A stretch of 64,000 bases of DNA, taken from positions 1-64,000 of the forward strand of contig CAZIUE010000019.1 in assembly GCA_964542535.1 (NCBI GenBank). The letters run 5' to 3'. Source of the DNA: Pseudopelobacter sp964542535. GTDB lineage: Bacteria > Desulfobacterota > Desulfuromonadia > Geobacterales > Pseudopelobacteraceae. This document shows, one piece after another, positions 36,950 to 45,608 of the stretch. Under the pieces are notes generated by a model. The model saw only the letters and a program-made list of their open reading frames with translations. It made no database searches and was not told where the DNA came from. The position numbers were made by a program, and so were the translations under genes. The first letter of the stretch is position 1; every line of letters begins with the position of its first letter.

Positions 36950-37621
36950 CTATTCCAGTCTTCCATCGGTCAGGTGCACGGTGCGCTCCATGGCCGCGGC
37001 CAGGCGCTCGTTGTGGGTGACCACCACCAGCGTCAGACCGTGTCTCTTCTGCAGCTCGCCAAGCAGGGCATGCACCCCCTCGCTGGTCTTCATGTCCAGG
37101 TTGCCGGTCGGTTCGTCCGCCAGCAGCAAGTCCGGTGACAGGACCAGGGCGCGGGCAATGGCCACCCGCTGCTGTTCTCCCCCGGACAGTTCGCCGGGGC
37201 GGTGGGTCAGGCGGTGTTCCAGCCCCACGTCGCCCAGCAGCGTCCTGGCCATTGAGGCCGCCTCCTGTCGGGGGACCCGCGCGATCAGGGCCGGCATCAT
37301 CACGTTTTCCAGGGCACTGAATTCGGGCAGCAGGTGATGGAACTGGAACACGAAGCCGATGCTCCGGTTGCGGAACGCGGCCAGGTCCCGGTCGCTCTTG
37401 CGGAAGAGCTCCTCGCCCCGGAAGCGGACCGTACCTCCGGAAGGGTGGTCCAAGGCTCCCAGCAGGTGCAGCAGGGTACTCTTACCCGCGCCGGAAGCTC
37501 CCACCAGTGCGGTTGTGGTCCCCTGCTCCAGGTCCAGGTCGATACCGTTCAGGACGTCTACCCGGCTGGCGCCGGTGCCGTAGCTCTTGCGCAGGTCGCG
37601 CGCCTCCAGAAGGTTACTCAT
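36950..37621 (-). CDS. lolD: lipoprotein-releasing ABC transporter ATPase LolD
   Basis: A 223-aa ATPase with Walker A GASGAGKSTLLHLLG, signature LSGGEQQRVAIARAL, Walker B LLLADEPTGNLD and the switch His in VVTHNERLA. The stretch GFVFQFHHLLPEFSALENV is typical of LolD. It drives removal of lipoproteins from the inner membrane with the LolC/E permease encoded just upstream, overlapping it by 8 bases. Confidence 0.95.
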   Translation of the reverse strand: MSNLLEARDLRKSYGTGASRVDVLNGIDLDLEQGTTTALVGASGAGKSTLLHLLGALDHPSGGTVRFRGEELFRKSDRDLAAFRNRSIGFVFQFHHLLPEFSALENVMMPALIARVPRQEAASMARTLLGDVGLEHRLTHRPGELSGGEQQRVAIARALVLSPDLLLADEPTGNLDMKTSEGVHALLGELQKRHGLTLVVVTHNERLAAAMERTVHLTDGRLE

Positions 37622-38876
37622 AGCGCAGGGCCTCGGCCGGAAGCATGCGTGACGCCTGCCAGGCTGGGTAGAGCGTGGCGATGAAGGAGATCAGGACCGC
37701 CGTGACCGAAATCAGTGCCACGTCGGAAGGGACCACCCGGGAGGGGAAATGGTCCAGGTAGTAGATATCCTTGTTGAAAAAGTTCAGGCCGGTGACGCTC
37801 TGGATCAGGTCGATGATCGGCTCCAGATTGAGGGCGATCAGGAGCCCTAAAGAGACCCCCACCAGGGTGCCGATTACGCCGATGATCAGCCCCTCCATGA
37901 CGAATACCTTCATGATGCTGCCCTTGGTGGCGCCCATGGATTTAAGAATGGCGATGTCCCTGGTTTTCTCCATTACCACCATGAATAGGGTCGAAGCAAT
38001 ACCAAAAGCAGCCACCAGCACGATCAGGGTCAGGATCACGAACATGACCACCTTCTCCGTTTTCAAGGCGAAGAGGATGTTGCGGTTCATCTGCATCCAG
38101 TCCCGGGCGTAGTAGTCGGTGCCCAGGAGGCGGTTGATGGCGACGGCCAGTTCGCCGGTATGGTACACGTCCCTTACCTTCAGTTGGATGCCGGTTACGG
38201 TGTCCCCCAGATCAAAGAAGGCTTGGGCCTGGGTCAGGCTGACGTAGGCCAGGGTCGAGTCGTACTCGAACATGCCGGTGTTGAAAATGCCGGCTATCCG
38301 GAACGGTTTCATGCGGGGGATCATCCCCAGGGGGGTGATGTTCCCCATGGGGGAGACCACGTTGATCCGGTCCCCCAGCCGCAGGTTGAGATTCCGGGCC
38401 AGTTCCTTGCCCACCAGCAGCCCCGGCAGGGCATCGGCGCCCTCGCTCATCCTGGGCTCCAGGCCGGCAGTGCTCCCCTCCACCAGCGACGCGCTCAGGC
38501 GGGTCACCCGGCTGTCCGTGGGGACGTCGATGCCTCGCAGCACCACGCCGGACACGTTTCTGCCCGAGGAGAGCATGACCTGGTTGTAGATGAACGGGGT
38601 GGCGGCGATAACCCCCGGCATGGCGGTCAGCTTCTCCATGACCTGGCGGTACTCCTCCATGGGGAGCCCGTTGCGGATGACCACCACATGGGCGTTGGTT
38701 CCCAGGATCTTCTCCTTCAGATCCTCCTCGAAGCCGGTCATGACCGCCAGCACCACGATCAGCGCCATGACCCCCAGGCTGACCCCGGCGGTGGAGATCA
38801 GGGTGATGATGGAGATGAAGGTGGATTTGCGTTTCGCCCTGAGATAGCGAAGGCTTATGAAGAATTCGAAAGGCAT
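37614..38876 (-). CDS. lolC: lipoprotein-releasing permease LolC/LolE family
   Basis: A 420-aa inner-membrane protein. Its start FEFFISLRYLRAKRKSTFIS leads into a first membrane helix, a large periplasmic MacB-PCD domain follows (about residues 45-260), and a C-terminal FtsX domain has three helices. Only one LolC/E gene is present, so it may act as a homodimer or LolF-type subunit. ATG 38876 is where family homology begins; the longer open frame merely translates the adjacent heptad palindrome. The bases before the ATG (GGTCCCCGCGTTACC) contain no Shine-Dalgarno. Confidence 0.94.
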   Translation of the reverse strand: MPFEFFISLRYLRAKRKSTFISIITLISTAGVSLGVMALIVVLAVMTGFEEDLKEKILGTNAHVVVIRNGLPMEEYRQVMEKLTAMPGVIAATPFIYNQVMLSSGRNVSGVVLRGIDVPTDSRVTRLSASLVEGSTAGLEPRMSEGADALPGLLVGKELARNLNLRLGDRINVVSPMGNITPLGMIPRMKPFRIAGIFNTGMFEYDSTLAYVSLTQAQAFFDLGDTVTGIQLKVRDVYHTGELAVAINRLLGTDYYARDWMQMNRNILFALKTEKVVMFVILTLIVLVAAFGIASTLFMVVMEKTRDIAILKSMGATKGSIMKVFVMEGLIIGVIGTLVGVSLGLLIALNLEPIIDLIQSVTGLNFFNKDIYYLDHFPSRVVPSDVALISVTAVLISFIATLYPAWQASRMLPAEALRYE

Positions 38877-38882
38877 GGTAAC

Positions 38883-38970
38883 GCGGGGACCGGGGATCGG
38901 GGACCGAGGGCCGGTAACGGGGAACCGGTAAAAGCTCTTACCAGTCCCCGGTTCCGCGTCCCCGGTCCCC
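38883..38970. repeat. heptad palindromic repeat, copy 4 (lysS-lolC gap)
   Basis: The best-preserved copy. The left arm reads GGGGACC, GGGGATC, GGGGACC, GAGGGCC, GGTAACG, GGGAACC in 7-nt phase, then the core GGTAAAAGCTCTTACC, then AGTCCCC, GGTTCCG, CGTCCCC, GGTCCCC. It fills the 100-base gap between the lysS stop and the lolC start and abuts the start codon. Confidence 0.9.
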
Positions 38971-38976
38971 AACCAC

Positions 38977-40458
38977 CTAATCCCGTTTCTCCTTTCGCAG
39001 TTGCGGGAAGAGGATGACATCGCGGATCGACGCAGCATCGGTCAGGAGCATCACCAGCCTGTCGATGCCGATCCCCTCGCCGGCGGTGGGCGGCAGACCA
39101 TACTCCAGGGCACGGATGTAGTCCTCGTCCATGTAGTGTGCTTCCTCGTCCCCCTTGGCTTTCTCGGCCACCTGGGAGAGGAAGCGCTCCTTCTGGTCCA
39201 CCGGATCGTTCAACTCGGAGAAGGCGTTGGCAATCTCCCGGCCGCCGACGATCAGTTCGAAACGGTCCACGATGTCCGGGTTGTGATCGTTTTTGCGGGA
39301 GAGGGGCGATACCTCGGTGGGGTAGGCGGTGACGAAGGTGGGCTGGATCAGCCGGTGCTCGGCCACTTCCTCGAAAATTTCCATCAAAAGCTTGCCATAG
39401 CCGATGTCGTCCGGCAGGTCCAGGCCGATGCCGCGGGCATAGACCAGGGCCAGGTCGCGGTCGTCCAGTCTCTTGGCGTCGATGTCGCCGTACTCCAGAA
39501 TGGCATCCCGCACGGTCAGGCGCTTCCAGGGACGCCGGAAGCTGATTTCCCTTCCCTGGTTGACGAAGTCCAGGGTTCCCAGCACTTCCTGGGCCACGTG
39601 GCAGAACAGCTCTTCGGTGAAGTCCATCAGGTCCTCGTGGGTGGCATAGGCCTGGTAGAACTCCATCATGGTGAATTCAGGGTTGTGGCGGACGGAGATC
39701 CCCTCGTTCCTGAAGTTGCGGTTGATCTCGAAGACCCGCTCCAGCCCTCCCACCACCAGCCGTTTCAGGTACAGTTCCGGCGCGATGCGCAGGAACAGCT
39801 GCATGTCCAGGGCGTTGTGGTGGGTGATGAACGGCTTGGCCGTGGCGCCCCCCGGGATCTGCTGCATCATGGGGGTTTCCACCTCCAGGAAGTCCCGGGC
39901 GGTCATGAAGGCGCGGACCAGGTTGATGATGCGCGAGCGCTTGATGAAGATTTCCCGTGATTCCGGGTTGACGATCAGATCCAGGTAGCGCTGGCGGTAG
40001 CGGGTCTCCACGTCGGTCAGGCCGTGGAACTTCTCCGGCAGGGGGTGCAGGGATTTGACCAGCAGGCGGATCTTCTTCACGTGCAGGGAGAGTTCGTTGG
40101 TCTTGGTGCGGAAGGGGAACCCTTCACAGCCGATGATGTCGCCGATGTCGAAGGACTCGAAGGTCTCGAACGCTTCGGCGCCGATCTCATCCTTCTTGAC
40201 GTACAGCTGGATGCGGCCCGTGCGGTCCTGAAGTTTGATGAAGGCGGCCTTGCCGAATGAGCGGCGCGCCAGGATGCGTCCCGCCAGGATGTATGTCTGG
40301 TTTTCCGCCTCGATCTGCTCCTTGTCGCCGTAGGCGGCAAAGATATCGGCCGAGGTGTGGCTCGGTTTGAAGTCGTTGGGATAGGGATTGATGCCAGCCT
40401 CCCAGAGGGTATCGACCTTGCGTCGTCTCTGGAGCTGTAGTTCGCTCAGCTCTTCCAT
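38977..40458 (-). CDS. lysS: lysyl-tRNA synthetase, class II
   Basis: A 493-aa enzyme charging tRNA-Lys. The N-terminal OB-fold anticodon domain covers about residues 55-150 (AGRILARRSFGKAAFIKLQD). Class II motif 1 lies near VRAFMTARDFLEVETPMMQ, motif 2 in FRNEGISVRHNPEFTMMEFY, and motif 3 in GEGIGIDRLVMLLT. Length is normal. It has its own promoter-like sequence upstream and may be the first gene of the long envelope transcript, separated from lolC only by the heptad repeat. Confidence 0.98.
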   Translation of the reverse strand: MEELSELQLQRRRKVDTLWEAGINPYPNDFKPSHTSADIFAAYGDKEQIEAENQTYILAGRILARRSFGKAAFIKLQDRTGRIQLYVKKDEIGAEAFETFESFDIGDIIGCEGFPFRTKTNELSLHVKKIRLLVKSLHPLPEKFHGLTDVETRYRQRYLDLIVNPESREIFIKRSRIINLVRAFMTARDFLEVETPMMQQIPGGATAKPFITHHNALDMQLFLRIAPELYLKRLVVGGLERVFEINRNFRNEGISVRHNPEFTMMEFYQAYATHEDLMDFTEELFCHVAQEVLGTLDFVNQGREISFRRPWKRLTVRDAILEYGDIDAKRLDDRDLALVYARGIGLDLPDDIGYGKLLMEIFEEVAEHRLIQPTFVTAYPTEVSPLSRKNDHNPDIVDRFELIVGGREIANAFSELNDPVDQKERFLSQVAEKAKGDEEAHYMDEDYIRALEYGLPPTAGEGIGIDRLVMLLTDAASIRDVILFPQLRKEKRD

Positions 40459-40514
40459 GGTGATCGGGGCCTTTCTCGGCGATGAGTGTGTGGCAGCAGG
40501 GAAAAAGACTGCTA

Positions 40515-40543
40515 AAAATATCGCCGATGTGTTGTGACGTCAA
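40515..40543 (-). promoter_or_regulatory. candidate sigma-70 promoter of lysS
   Basis: On the minus strand TTGACG (40543-40538) and TATTTT (40520-40515) are separated by 17 bases, 57 bases upstream of the lysS start and just after the RNase E/G terminator. Confidence 0.6.
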
Positions 40544-40544
40544 G

Positions 40545-40575
40545 CAAAAAAGGGGCGCGTCCGGTGGCGCGCCCC
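40545..40575 (-). terminator. intrinsic terminator after RNase E/G
   Basis: On the minus strand GGGGCGCG pairs with CGCGCCCC around CCACCGGA and is followed by seven T residues, 12 bases after the gene's stop codon. Confidence 0.92.
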
Positions 40576-40586
40576 GAGGCATGAAC

Positions 40587-43163
40587 TCATTGATTTTCCT
40601 GATCTTTTTTTGTGCGCCTTCTCCGCGGCGCCGGCTTCGGTTCTTCCGTTGCCGGCTCCGTTGTTGTGTCCGGCGCGGGCGCGCTCTTCTTGGCCGGGGC
40701 GCGCCGGCGCGGCTTTTTCGCGGGCGGTTCGGGCTCGGCGGAGACGCTCTCGGGAACCGTCTCCGCTGCCGGGACGGCCTGCTGTTCCTCGCCTGCCGCG
40801 GGCTTCTTCCTGGCCCGCGGCGCCCTGGTCCGCTTCGGTTTGACGGGAAGCTCGGGCTCTGCCGGCTGCTCCGCCGTGGTCTCTGGCGTGGCGCTCTCGC
40901 CGGCAACAGTTGGCTGCTCTGCGATGCCCTCCTCGGAGAGCGACTTCGCGGCAACCGCTTCCACGGCTGTTGCATCCTGCGGAGCGGCTGCTTCCGGGAC
41001 CACCGGTTCGGGGGGGATCTCCACGGTCGTCGACTCCATTGGCTGCTTTACCTCTGGAGCGGCCTCAGCGGACAGTGGCTCTCCCGCAACCGTTTCCCGT
41101 TTGTTCTCCAACTCCGGGGCGGGCTCCGGCGACACTTCCCCGGTGTCCGCGGGCTGCCGAGCGATGTTCTCCTCCCCGGCTCCCTCCCGGGGCTCACCGG
41201 TGGGCGCCGTCTCGTCGGTTTCCGTCGCTCCCGCTTCCTCGGCAGCCTTGGCTCCCTTGCGGCTGCGCCGGCGCCGGCGCTTCTTGGGAGCCGTGGCGGG
41301 TTCCTCCTCATGGGGCTCCACCGATGGCTCGGCAGCCGGTTCCGCTGCTGACTCGCCGGCAGCCGCGTCTTCTTCGGGCTGTTCGACGCCAGCGGATTCC
41401 CCGGGATACTGTTCCGTCGGCACTCCCGTGTCGGCCTGTTCCGTTGCCGACTCTTCCTCGGTCTGGCCGGGAAGCGCGGCGTCCTCCGCCGCTGTTTTCT
41501 TCTTCTTGCGACGGCGTTTGCGCTTCTTGCCCGCCTCGCCGCCGGTGTTTTCCTGGGACTGCTCTCCCTCCAGGGGGGGCGCGGCGGTCTCGGCCGGAGG
41601 TGTGGACGGGAGTTGCTCTCCGTTGTCTCCGTCGTCCCTGGCCGTCTCTTCGGGGCGCTTCTTCTCCCGTTTGACAACGTCCAGTTCCAGCTGGTTGAGC
41701 AGGAAGGATGTCTTTCCCTTGACCGTTACCTGGATGTCGTAGTCATTTTCGATCTGGGTCAGCTCCCGCTTCTTGCGGTTGAGCAGGTAGTAGGCCACCT
41801 CCAGGGGGAGACCGCCGTGCACTTCGGCCAGGTTCCCCTTGGCAGCGGCGCCGTGAACCTTGCGCAGAAAGGAGAGGGCCATGGCCTCCACCGACTTGAC
41901 CTTCCCCCGCCCCTCGCAGTGGGGGCACTCCAGGTGTATGGCGTCGTTCAGAGTCTTGGCGATGCGCTGGCGGGACATCTCCAGGATGCCGAACTCGGAG
42001 ATGCGGCCCAGGTTGACCCGTGCCTTGTCCGATTTCAGGGCATGCTTGAGTGTCTTTTCCACCTCGTGGTTGTGCTTGCGGTCGCGCATGTCGATGAAGT
42101 CGATCACGATCAGGCCGCCCAGGTCGCGCAGTCGCAGCTGGCGGGCCACCTCTTCGGCGGCTTCCATGTTGGTCTTGAAGGCGGTGTCCTCGATGCCTCG
42201 CTCGCCGCTGGATTTGCCGGAGTTGACGTCGATGCTGACCAGGGCCTCGGTCGGCTCGATCACCAGAGAGCCACCGGAGGGGAGCGATACCCGCTTCTCG
42301 TAGATCTGGTCGATCTGCTCCTCGATCTGGAAGCGGGAGAAGACCGGTCGTTTCTCCTTGTGCAATTTGACCAGTTTTTCGCACCCCGGCATGGTCTCGC
42401 GGAAAAAGTCCCTGGCCTCGTTGAAAGCCTCCTTGCTGTCCACCACCACTTCATCGATGTCGTCGGAGAAGTAATCGCGGATGAAGCGGATGATCAGCCC
42501 CTTGTCGCGGTAGATCTCGCCGGCGCCCCGTATCTCGGCGGCGCTCTTCCTGATCTCTCCGTACAGGGCCAGAAGGTTCTCCATGTCCTTGTGCAATTCC
42601 TCGGGGGTGCGGCCCACCGCCTGGGTGCGCACGATGTAGCCGATCCCCTCGGGGATGCTCATCCCGGCCATGATCTCCTTCAGCTGTTTGCGCACGCTCT
42701 CCTGTTCCACCTTGCGGGAGATGCCGCTGGAGTCGCTCCCCGGCATGAGCACCATGTAGCGCCCCGGCAGGGAGAGGTAGCTGGTCAGGGCCGAGCCCTT
42801 GTTGTCCCGCTCGTCCTTTTCCACCTGCACCACCAGCTCCTGGCCGCGACGCAGCACCTCCTGGATGCGGGGGCGGCGCTTGCGCTGCTCCTCGGGCACG
42901 TCGTCGCGCCACTGCCAGAAGTCGGGGTGCAGTTCGCCCATCTGCAGGAAGCCCGGCTTGGGGCGGCCGATGTCCACGAAGGCGGCCTGCAGTCCCGGCT
43001 CCACGCGCAGCACGACCCCCTTGTAGATATTGCCCTTGGTCTGCTCTTTGCCGGTTATCTCTATATTAAGTTCCATCAGTCTGCCGTCGTGCACGATGGC
43101 CACACGGGCCTCTTCGGGGTGCATGACGTTGATCAGCATCTTTTTGCTCACGGCCTTGCTCAT
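40587..43163 (-). CDS. rng: ribonuclease E/G with long charged C-terminal tail
   Basis: An 858-aa endoribonuclease. The catalytic half (about residues 1-490) has the S1 region (NIYKGVVLRVEPGLQAAFVD), RNase H-like and DNase I-like parts with metal-binding Asp in VSIDVNSGKSSG and VIDFIDMRD, and the Zn-link CPHCEGRG. From about 500 on the protein is low-complexity: Glu/Ala/Pro-rich with basic islands (KKRKRRRKKKK, KKRRRRRSRKGAK, RRRRTKKD), presumably disordered RNA/protein-binding tail as in RNase E degradosome scaffolds. ATG 43163 is preceded by AAGGGA; ATG 43199 is an alternative lacking a ribosome site. RNase E and RNase G cannot be told apart by name alone. Confidence 0.93.
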   Translation of the reverse strand: MSKAVSKKMLINVMHPEEARVAIVHDGRLMELNIEITGKEQTKGNIYKGVVLRVEPGLQAAFVDIGRPKPGFLQMGELHPDFWQWRDDVPEEQRKRRPRIQEVLRRGQELVVQVEKDERDNKGSALTSYLSLPGRYMVLMPGSDSSGISRKVEQESVRKQLKEIMAGMSIPEGIGYIVRTQAVGRTPEELHKDMENLLALYGEIRKSAAEIRGAGEIYRDKGLIIRFIRDYFSDDIDEVVVDSKEAFNEARDFFRETMPGCEKLVKLHKEKRPVFSRFQIEEQIDQIYEKRVSLPSGGSLVIEPTEALVSIDVNSGKSSGERGIEDTAFKTNMEAAEEVARQLRLRDLGGLIVIDFIDMRDRKHNHEVEKTLKHALKSDKARVNLGRISEFGILEMSRQRIAKTLNDAIHLECPHCEGRGKVKSVEAMALSFLRKVHGAAAKGNLAEVHGGLPLEVAYYLLNRKKRELTQIENDYDIQVTVKGKTSFLLNQLELDVVKREKKRPEETARDDGDNGEQLPSTPPAETAAPPLEGEQSQENTGGEAGKKRKRRRKKKKTAAEDAALPGQTEEESATEQADTGVPTEQYPGESAGVEQPEEDAAAGESAAEPAAEPSVEPHEEEPATAPKKRRRRRSRKGAKAAEEAGATETDETAPTGEPREGAGEENIARQPADTGEVSPEPAPELENKRETVAGEPLSAEAAPEVKQPMESTTVEIPPEPVVPEAAAPQDATAVEAVAAKSLSEEGIAEQPTVAGESATPETTAEQPAEPELPVKPKRTRAPRARKKPAAGEEQQAVPAAETVPESVSAEPEPPAKKPRRRAPAKKSAPAPDTTTEPATEEPKPAPRRRRTKKDQENQ

Positions 43164-43220
43164 TGTTGTGTCGATCCCTTTCACATGAGGCGCGCTCATA
43201 CGACTATTAAAAAATGATGA

Positions 43221-43248
43221 ATTATAGAGTTTTTTGGGCTGAAAGCAA
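43221..43248 (-). promoter_or_regulatory. candidate sigma-70 promoter of the RNase E/G gene
   Basis: On the minus strand a perfect TATAAT (43226-43221) lies 16 bases after TTGCTT (43248-43243). Transcription would begin near 43214, giving a leader of about 50 bases to ATG 43163. Confidence 0.6.
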
Positions 43249-43446
43249 AGGAAAAGGAAGAAAAACTGAAAATTGCCCCTGGTTGCGGCACAGCTGCCCT
43301 GTTTCTTTCAGGCTCTCCGGTCGTCCGACATTAACGGTTTCAGGACAATGTTTTGACTCGCCGGAGCTGTGGGGTAGAGTTGGAGAGTGACGTGGCGTGT
43401 TCCGGGCCGGGAAGCGCAGCTGGTAGCCGGACTCTGGAGGTGGGCT

Positions 43447-44874
43447 ATGCAGAACGACAAGGGGCGGACGGATATTGTGGTGGTAGGTGAGTGCGGAGGG
43501 GACGTGGCAACCCTGCTGGCGGAGCATGGCCGCGACCTGACCGAGGTCGCCGACTGGCGCCAGGCCCTGCCCCCGGCCGGTGACAGGGGAGAGGGCTGCG
43601 TGCTCATGAGCCGCGCCTGCCTGGAACGGTTGACGCGGGAGCTGAGCGACGGGCTTGCGGAGGAGAACCGGCGCCTGCGGGAGGAGAACGAACACAGCCG
43701 GCAAGTGGAGGCGGCATTGCGCGAGGAGGACGAGCAGCTGTGCAACATCCTGCTGGCCTATCCCATCCCCCAGTTCGTCATCGACGGGAACCACCGGGTG
43801 GTCTACTGGAACCGTGCCCTGGAGGCGTGCAGCGGCCTAAAATCCTGCGACCTGGTGGGAACGGACCGGCACTGGAGCGCCTTCTACCGCTCCCAACGCC
43901 CCTGTCTGGCCGATATCCTGGTGGACGACGCCGAGGAACGGATGGCGTGCCTGTACGGCGACCGGGTCACCCGGTCGCGGCTTTTGCCCGACTGCTACGA
44001 GTGCAGCGACTTTTTCCCCGATCTGGGCGAGGGGGGCGCTTGGCTGCACTTCATTACGGTCAAGATGAAGGATGTGAACGGCGTCACCATCGGCGCCATC
44101 GAGACGCTGAACGATATCACCGACCGTAAACGCGCCGAACAGGAGCTGCTGAAGGCCTACGACGAGCTGGACGAGCGGGTCAAAGCCCGCACCCGTGATC
44201 TGGAGGCAGCCAACCGGGAACTGGAATCCTTCGCCTATTCGGTGTCCCATGACCTGCGTCAGCCGCTGCGGGCCATCGACGGCTTCAGCCAGGCCCTGCT
44301 GGAGGAATACAACGACAGGCTGGATGACGACGGCAGGGAGTACCTGGGCCGGCTGCGCGCGGGGAGCCAGCGTATGGGGGTTCTGATCGACAATATCCTG
44401 CGCCTGTCGCGCCTGTCGCGGGAAGAGATGCACTACCAGACCGTGGACCTGAGCGCCATTGCCGGCGAGATCGCGGAAGAACTTCGGGCGGCCGAGCCGG
44501 GGCGCCAGGGAGAGTTCGTCATTGCCCCCGCTCTTACGGTCCATGGCGACCCGGCCCTGCTCCGGATCGCCCTGCAGAACCTGCTGGCCAATGCCTGGAA
44601 ATTCACCTCCCGGAAGGAGCAGGCGCGCATCGAATTCGGCGCGCGGGAGCAGGATGGGGAGCGGGTGTTCCACGTCAGCGACAACGGGGCCGGTTTCGAC
44701 ATGGCCTACGGTGACAAGCTGTTCGGCGTTTTCCAGCGGCTGCACGGCGCCAAGGAGTTTCCCGGCACCGGCATCGGGCTGGCCATCGTGCAGCGGGTCA
44801 TTCATCGCCACGGCGGCCGGGTCTGGGCCGAGGCGGAGCCGGGCAGGGGCGCCAGCTTCTTTTTCATTGTGTAA
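43447..44874 (+). CDS. cytoplasmic PAS histidine kinase (bacteriophytochrome-type kinase core)
   Basis: A 475-aa soluble kinase with no membrane segments. A variable N-terminus and coiled coil (about 65-100) lead to a PAS domain (about 105-240) containing unusual Cys positions (SQRPCLADILV, LLPDCYECSDFF). Then comes HisKA with the phospho-His in FAYSVSHDLRQPLRAIDGFS, and HATPase with DNGAGFDM and GTGIGLAIVQR. The kinase core resembles phytochrome-like kinases that pair with small Rcp1-type receivers, and the next gene is such a receiver. ATG 43447 has GGAGG upstream; the frame is open further left without similarity. Confidence 0.88.
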   Translation: MQNDKGRTDIVVVGECGGDVATLLAEHGRDLTEVADWRQALPPAGDRGEGCVLMSRACLERLTRELSDGLAEENRRLREENEHSRQVEAALREEDEQLCNILLAYPIPQFVIDGNHRVVYWNRALEACSGLKSCDLVGTDRHWSAFYRSQRPCLADILVDDAEERMACLYGDRVTRSRLLPDCYECSDFFPDLGEGGAWLHFITVKMKDVNGVTIGAIETLNDITDRKRAEQELLKAYDELDERVKARTRDLEAANRELESFAYSVSHDLRQPLRAIDGFSQALLEEYNDRLDDDGREYLGRLRAGSQRMGVLIDNILRLSRLSREEMHYQTVDLSAIAGEIAEELRAAEPGRQGEFVIAPALTVHGDPALLRIALQNLLANAWKFTSRKEQARIEFGAREQDGERVFHVSDNGAGFDMAYGDKLFGVFQRLHGAKEFPGTGIGLAIVQRVIHRHGGRVWAEAEPGRGASFFFIV

Positions 44875-44987
44875 CGATTCGAACGCGGGAATACGGACGT
44901 GCCGGGCGCAATTTTGCGGGTACACTACTCTACTCTAGGTGGAAATCCGGGGCTGATTCGGTGACGAAGCAGCCGGGGAGGGGTGTG

Positions 44988-45425
44988 ATGGAACATCAGA
45001 AGGTCATACTGCTGGTGGAGGACAACCCTGATGACGAGATGCTCGCCATGCGCGCACTCAAGAAGAGCAACATCGCCAACTCGATCGTCGTGGCCCGGGA
45101 CGGGGTGGAGGCTCTGGATTATCTCTTCGGTACCGGCGGTTACGAGGGGCGAGACACGAGCGTGCTGCCCCAGATCGTGCTCCTGGACCTGAAACTCCCC
45201 AAGGTGGACGGACTGGAGGTGCTACGGCGCATCCGTGCCGACAGTCGCACCAGACGGCTTCCCGTGGCGGTATTGACCTCGTCCAAGGAGGAGCGGGACG
45301 TTATCTCCAGCTATGACCTGGGGGCCAACAGCTATATCCGCAAACCGGTGGATTTCGACCAGTTTGCCGAATCCATCAAGCAACTGGGGATGTACTGGCT
45401 GGTGCTCAACGAACCACCCCCCTGA
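44988..45425 (+). CDS. single-domain response regulator (Rcp1-like receiver)
   Basis: A 145-aa stand-alone receiver with acidic pair LVEDNPDD, phosphoacceptor Asp in VLLDLKLPKVDG, Thr/Ser in AVLTSSKEE, and Lys in YIRKPVDFDQF. The ending QLGMYWLVLNEPP is characteristic of Rcp1-type regulators. It has no output domain. ATG 44988 has GGAGGG just upstream; GTG 44961 is possible. It lies 113 bases after the kinase gene and is its likely phosphorylation partner. Confidence 0.9.
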   Translation: MEHQKVILLVEDNPDDEMLAMRALKKSNIANSIVVARDGVEALDYLFGTGGYEGRDTSVLPQIVLLDLKLPKVDGLEVLRRIRADSRTRRLPVAVLTSSKEERDVISSYDLGANSYIRKPVDFDQFAESIKQLGMYWLVLNEPPP

Positions 45426-45608
45426 GCCCTGGCGAGCGGACCGTTCCCGTTCCCCTGAATGCGCGACGCCTCAGGGATTCGGGGATGCGTTCCCCTTTCG
45501 CCGGGAGAGGCTGCCAGGACGGGGGGCGGCTCACCAGTCCGGCCGGAGGGGTGGAGTAGTGGCGAGACAATGGGCTGGAGGCCGGGTGGTGTAGCAGGAG
45601 GCGTTTCC

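Noticed and set aside
38877..39038. A 54-residue N-terminal extension of LolC
   Set aside because: It is a translation of the heptad palindrome and the lysS 3' end; LolC homology starts at ATG 38876.
45440..45530. Another heptad palindrome between the Rcp1-like receiver gene and the next kinase
   Set aside because: There are only weak partial matches (GTTCCCGTTCCCC and TCAGGGATTCGGGG); the phase and arm complementarity are too poor.
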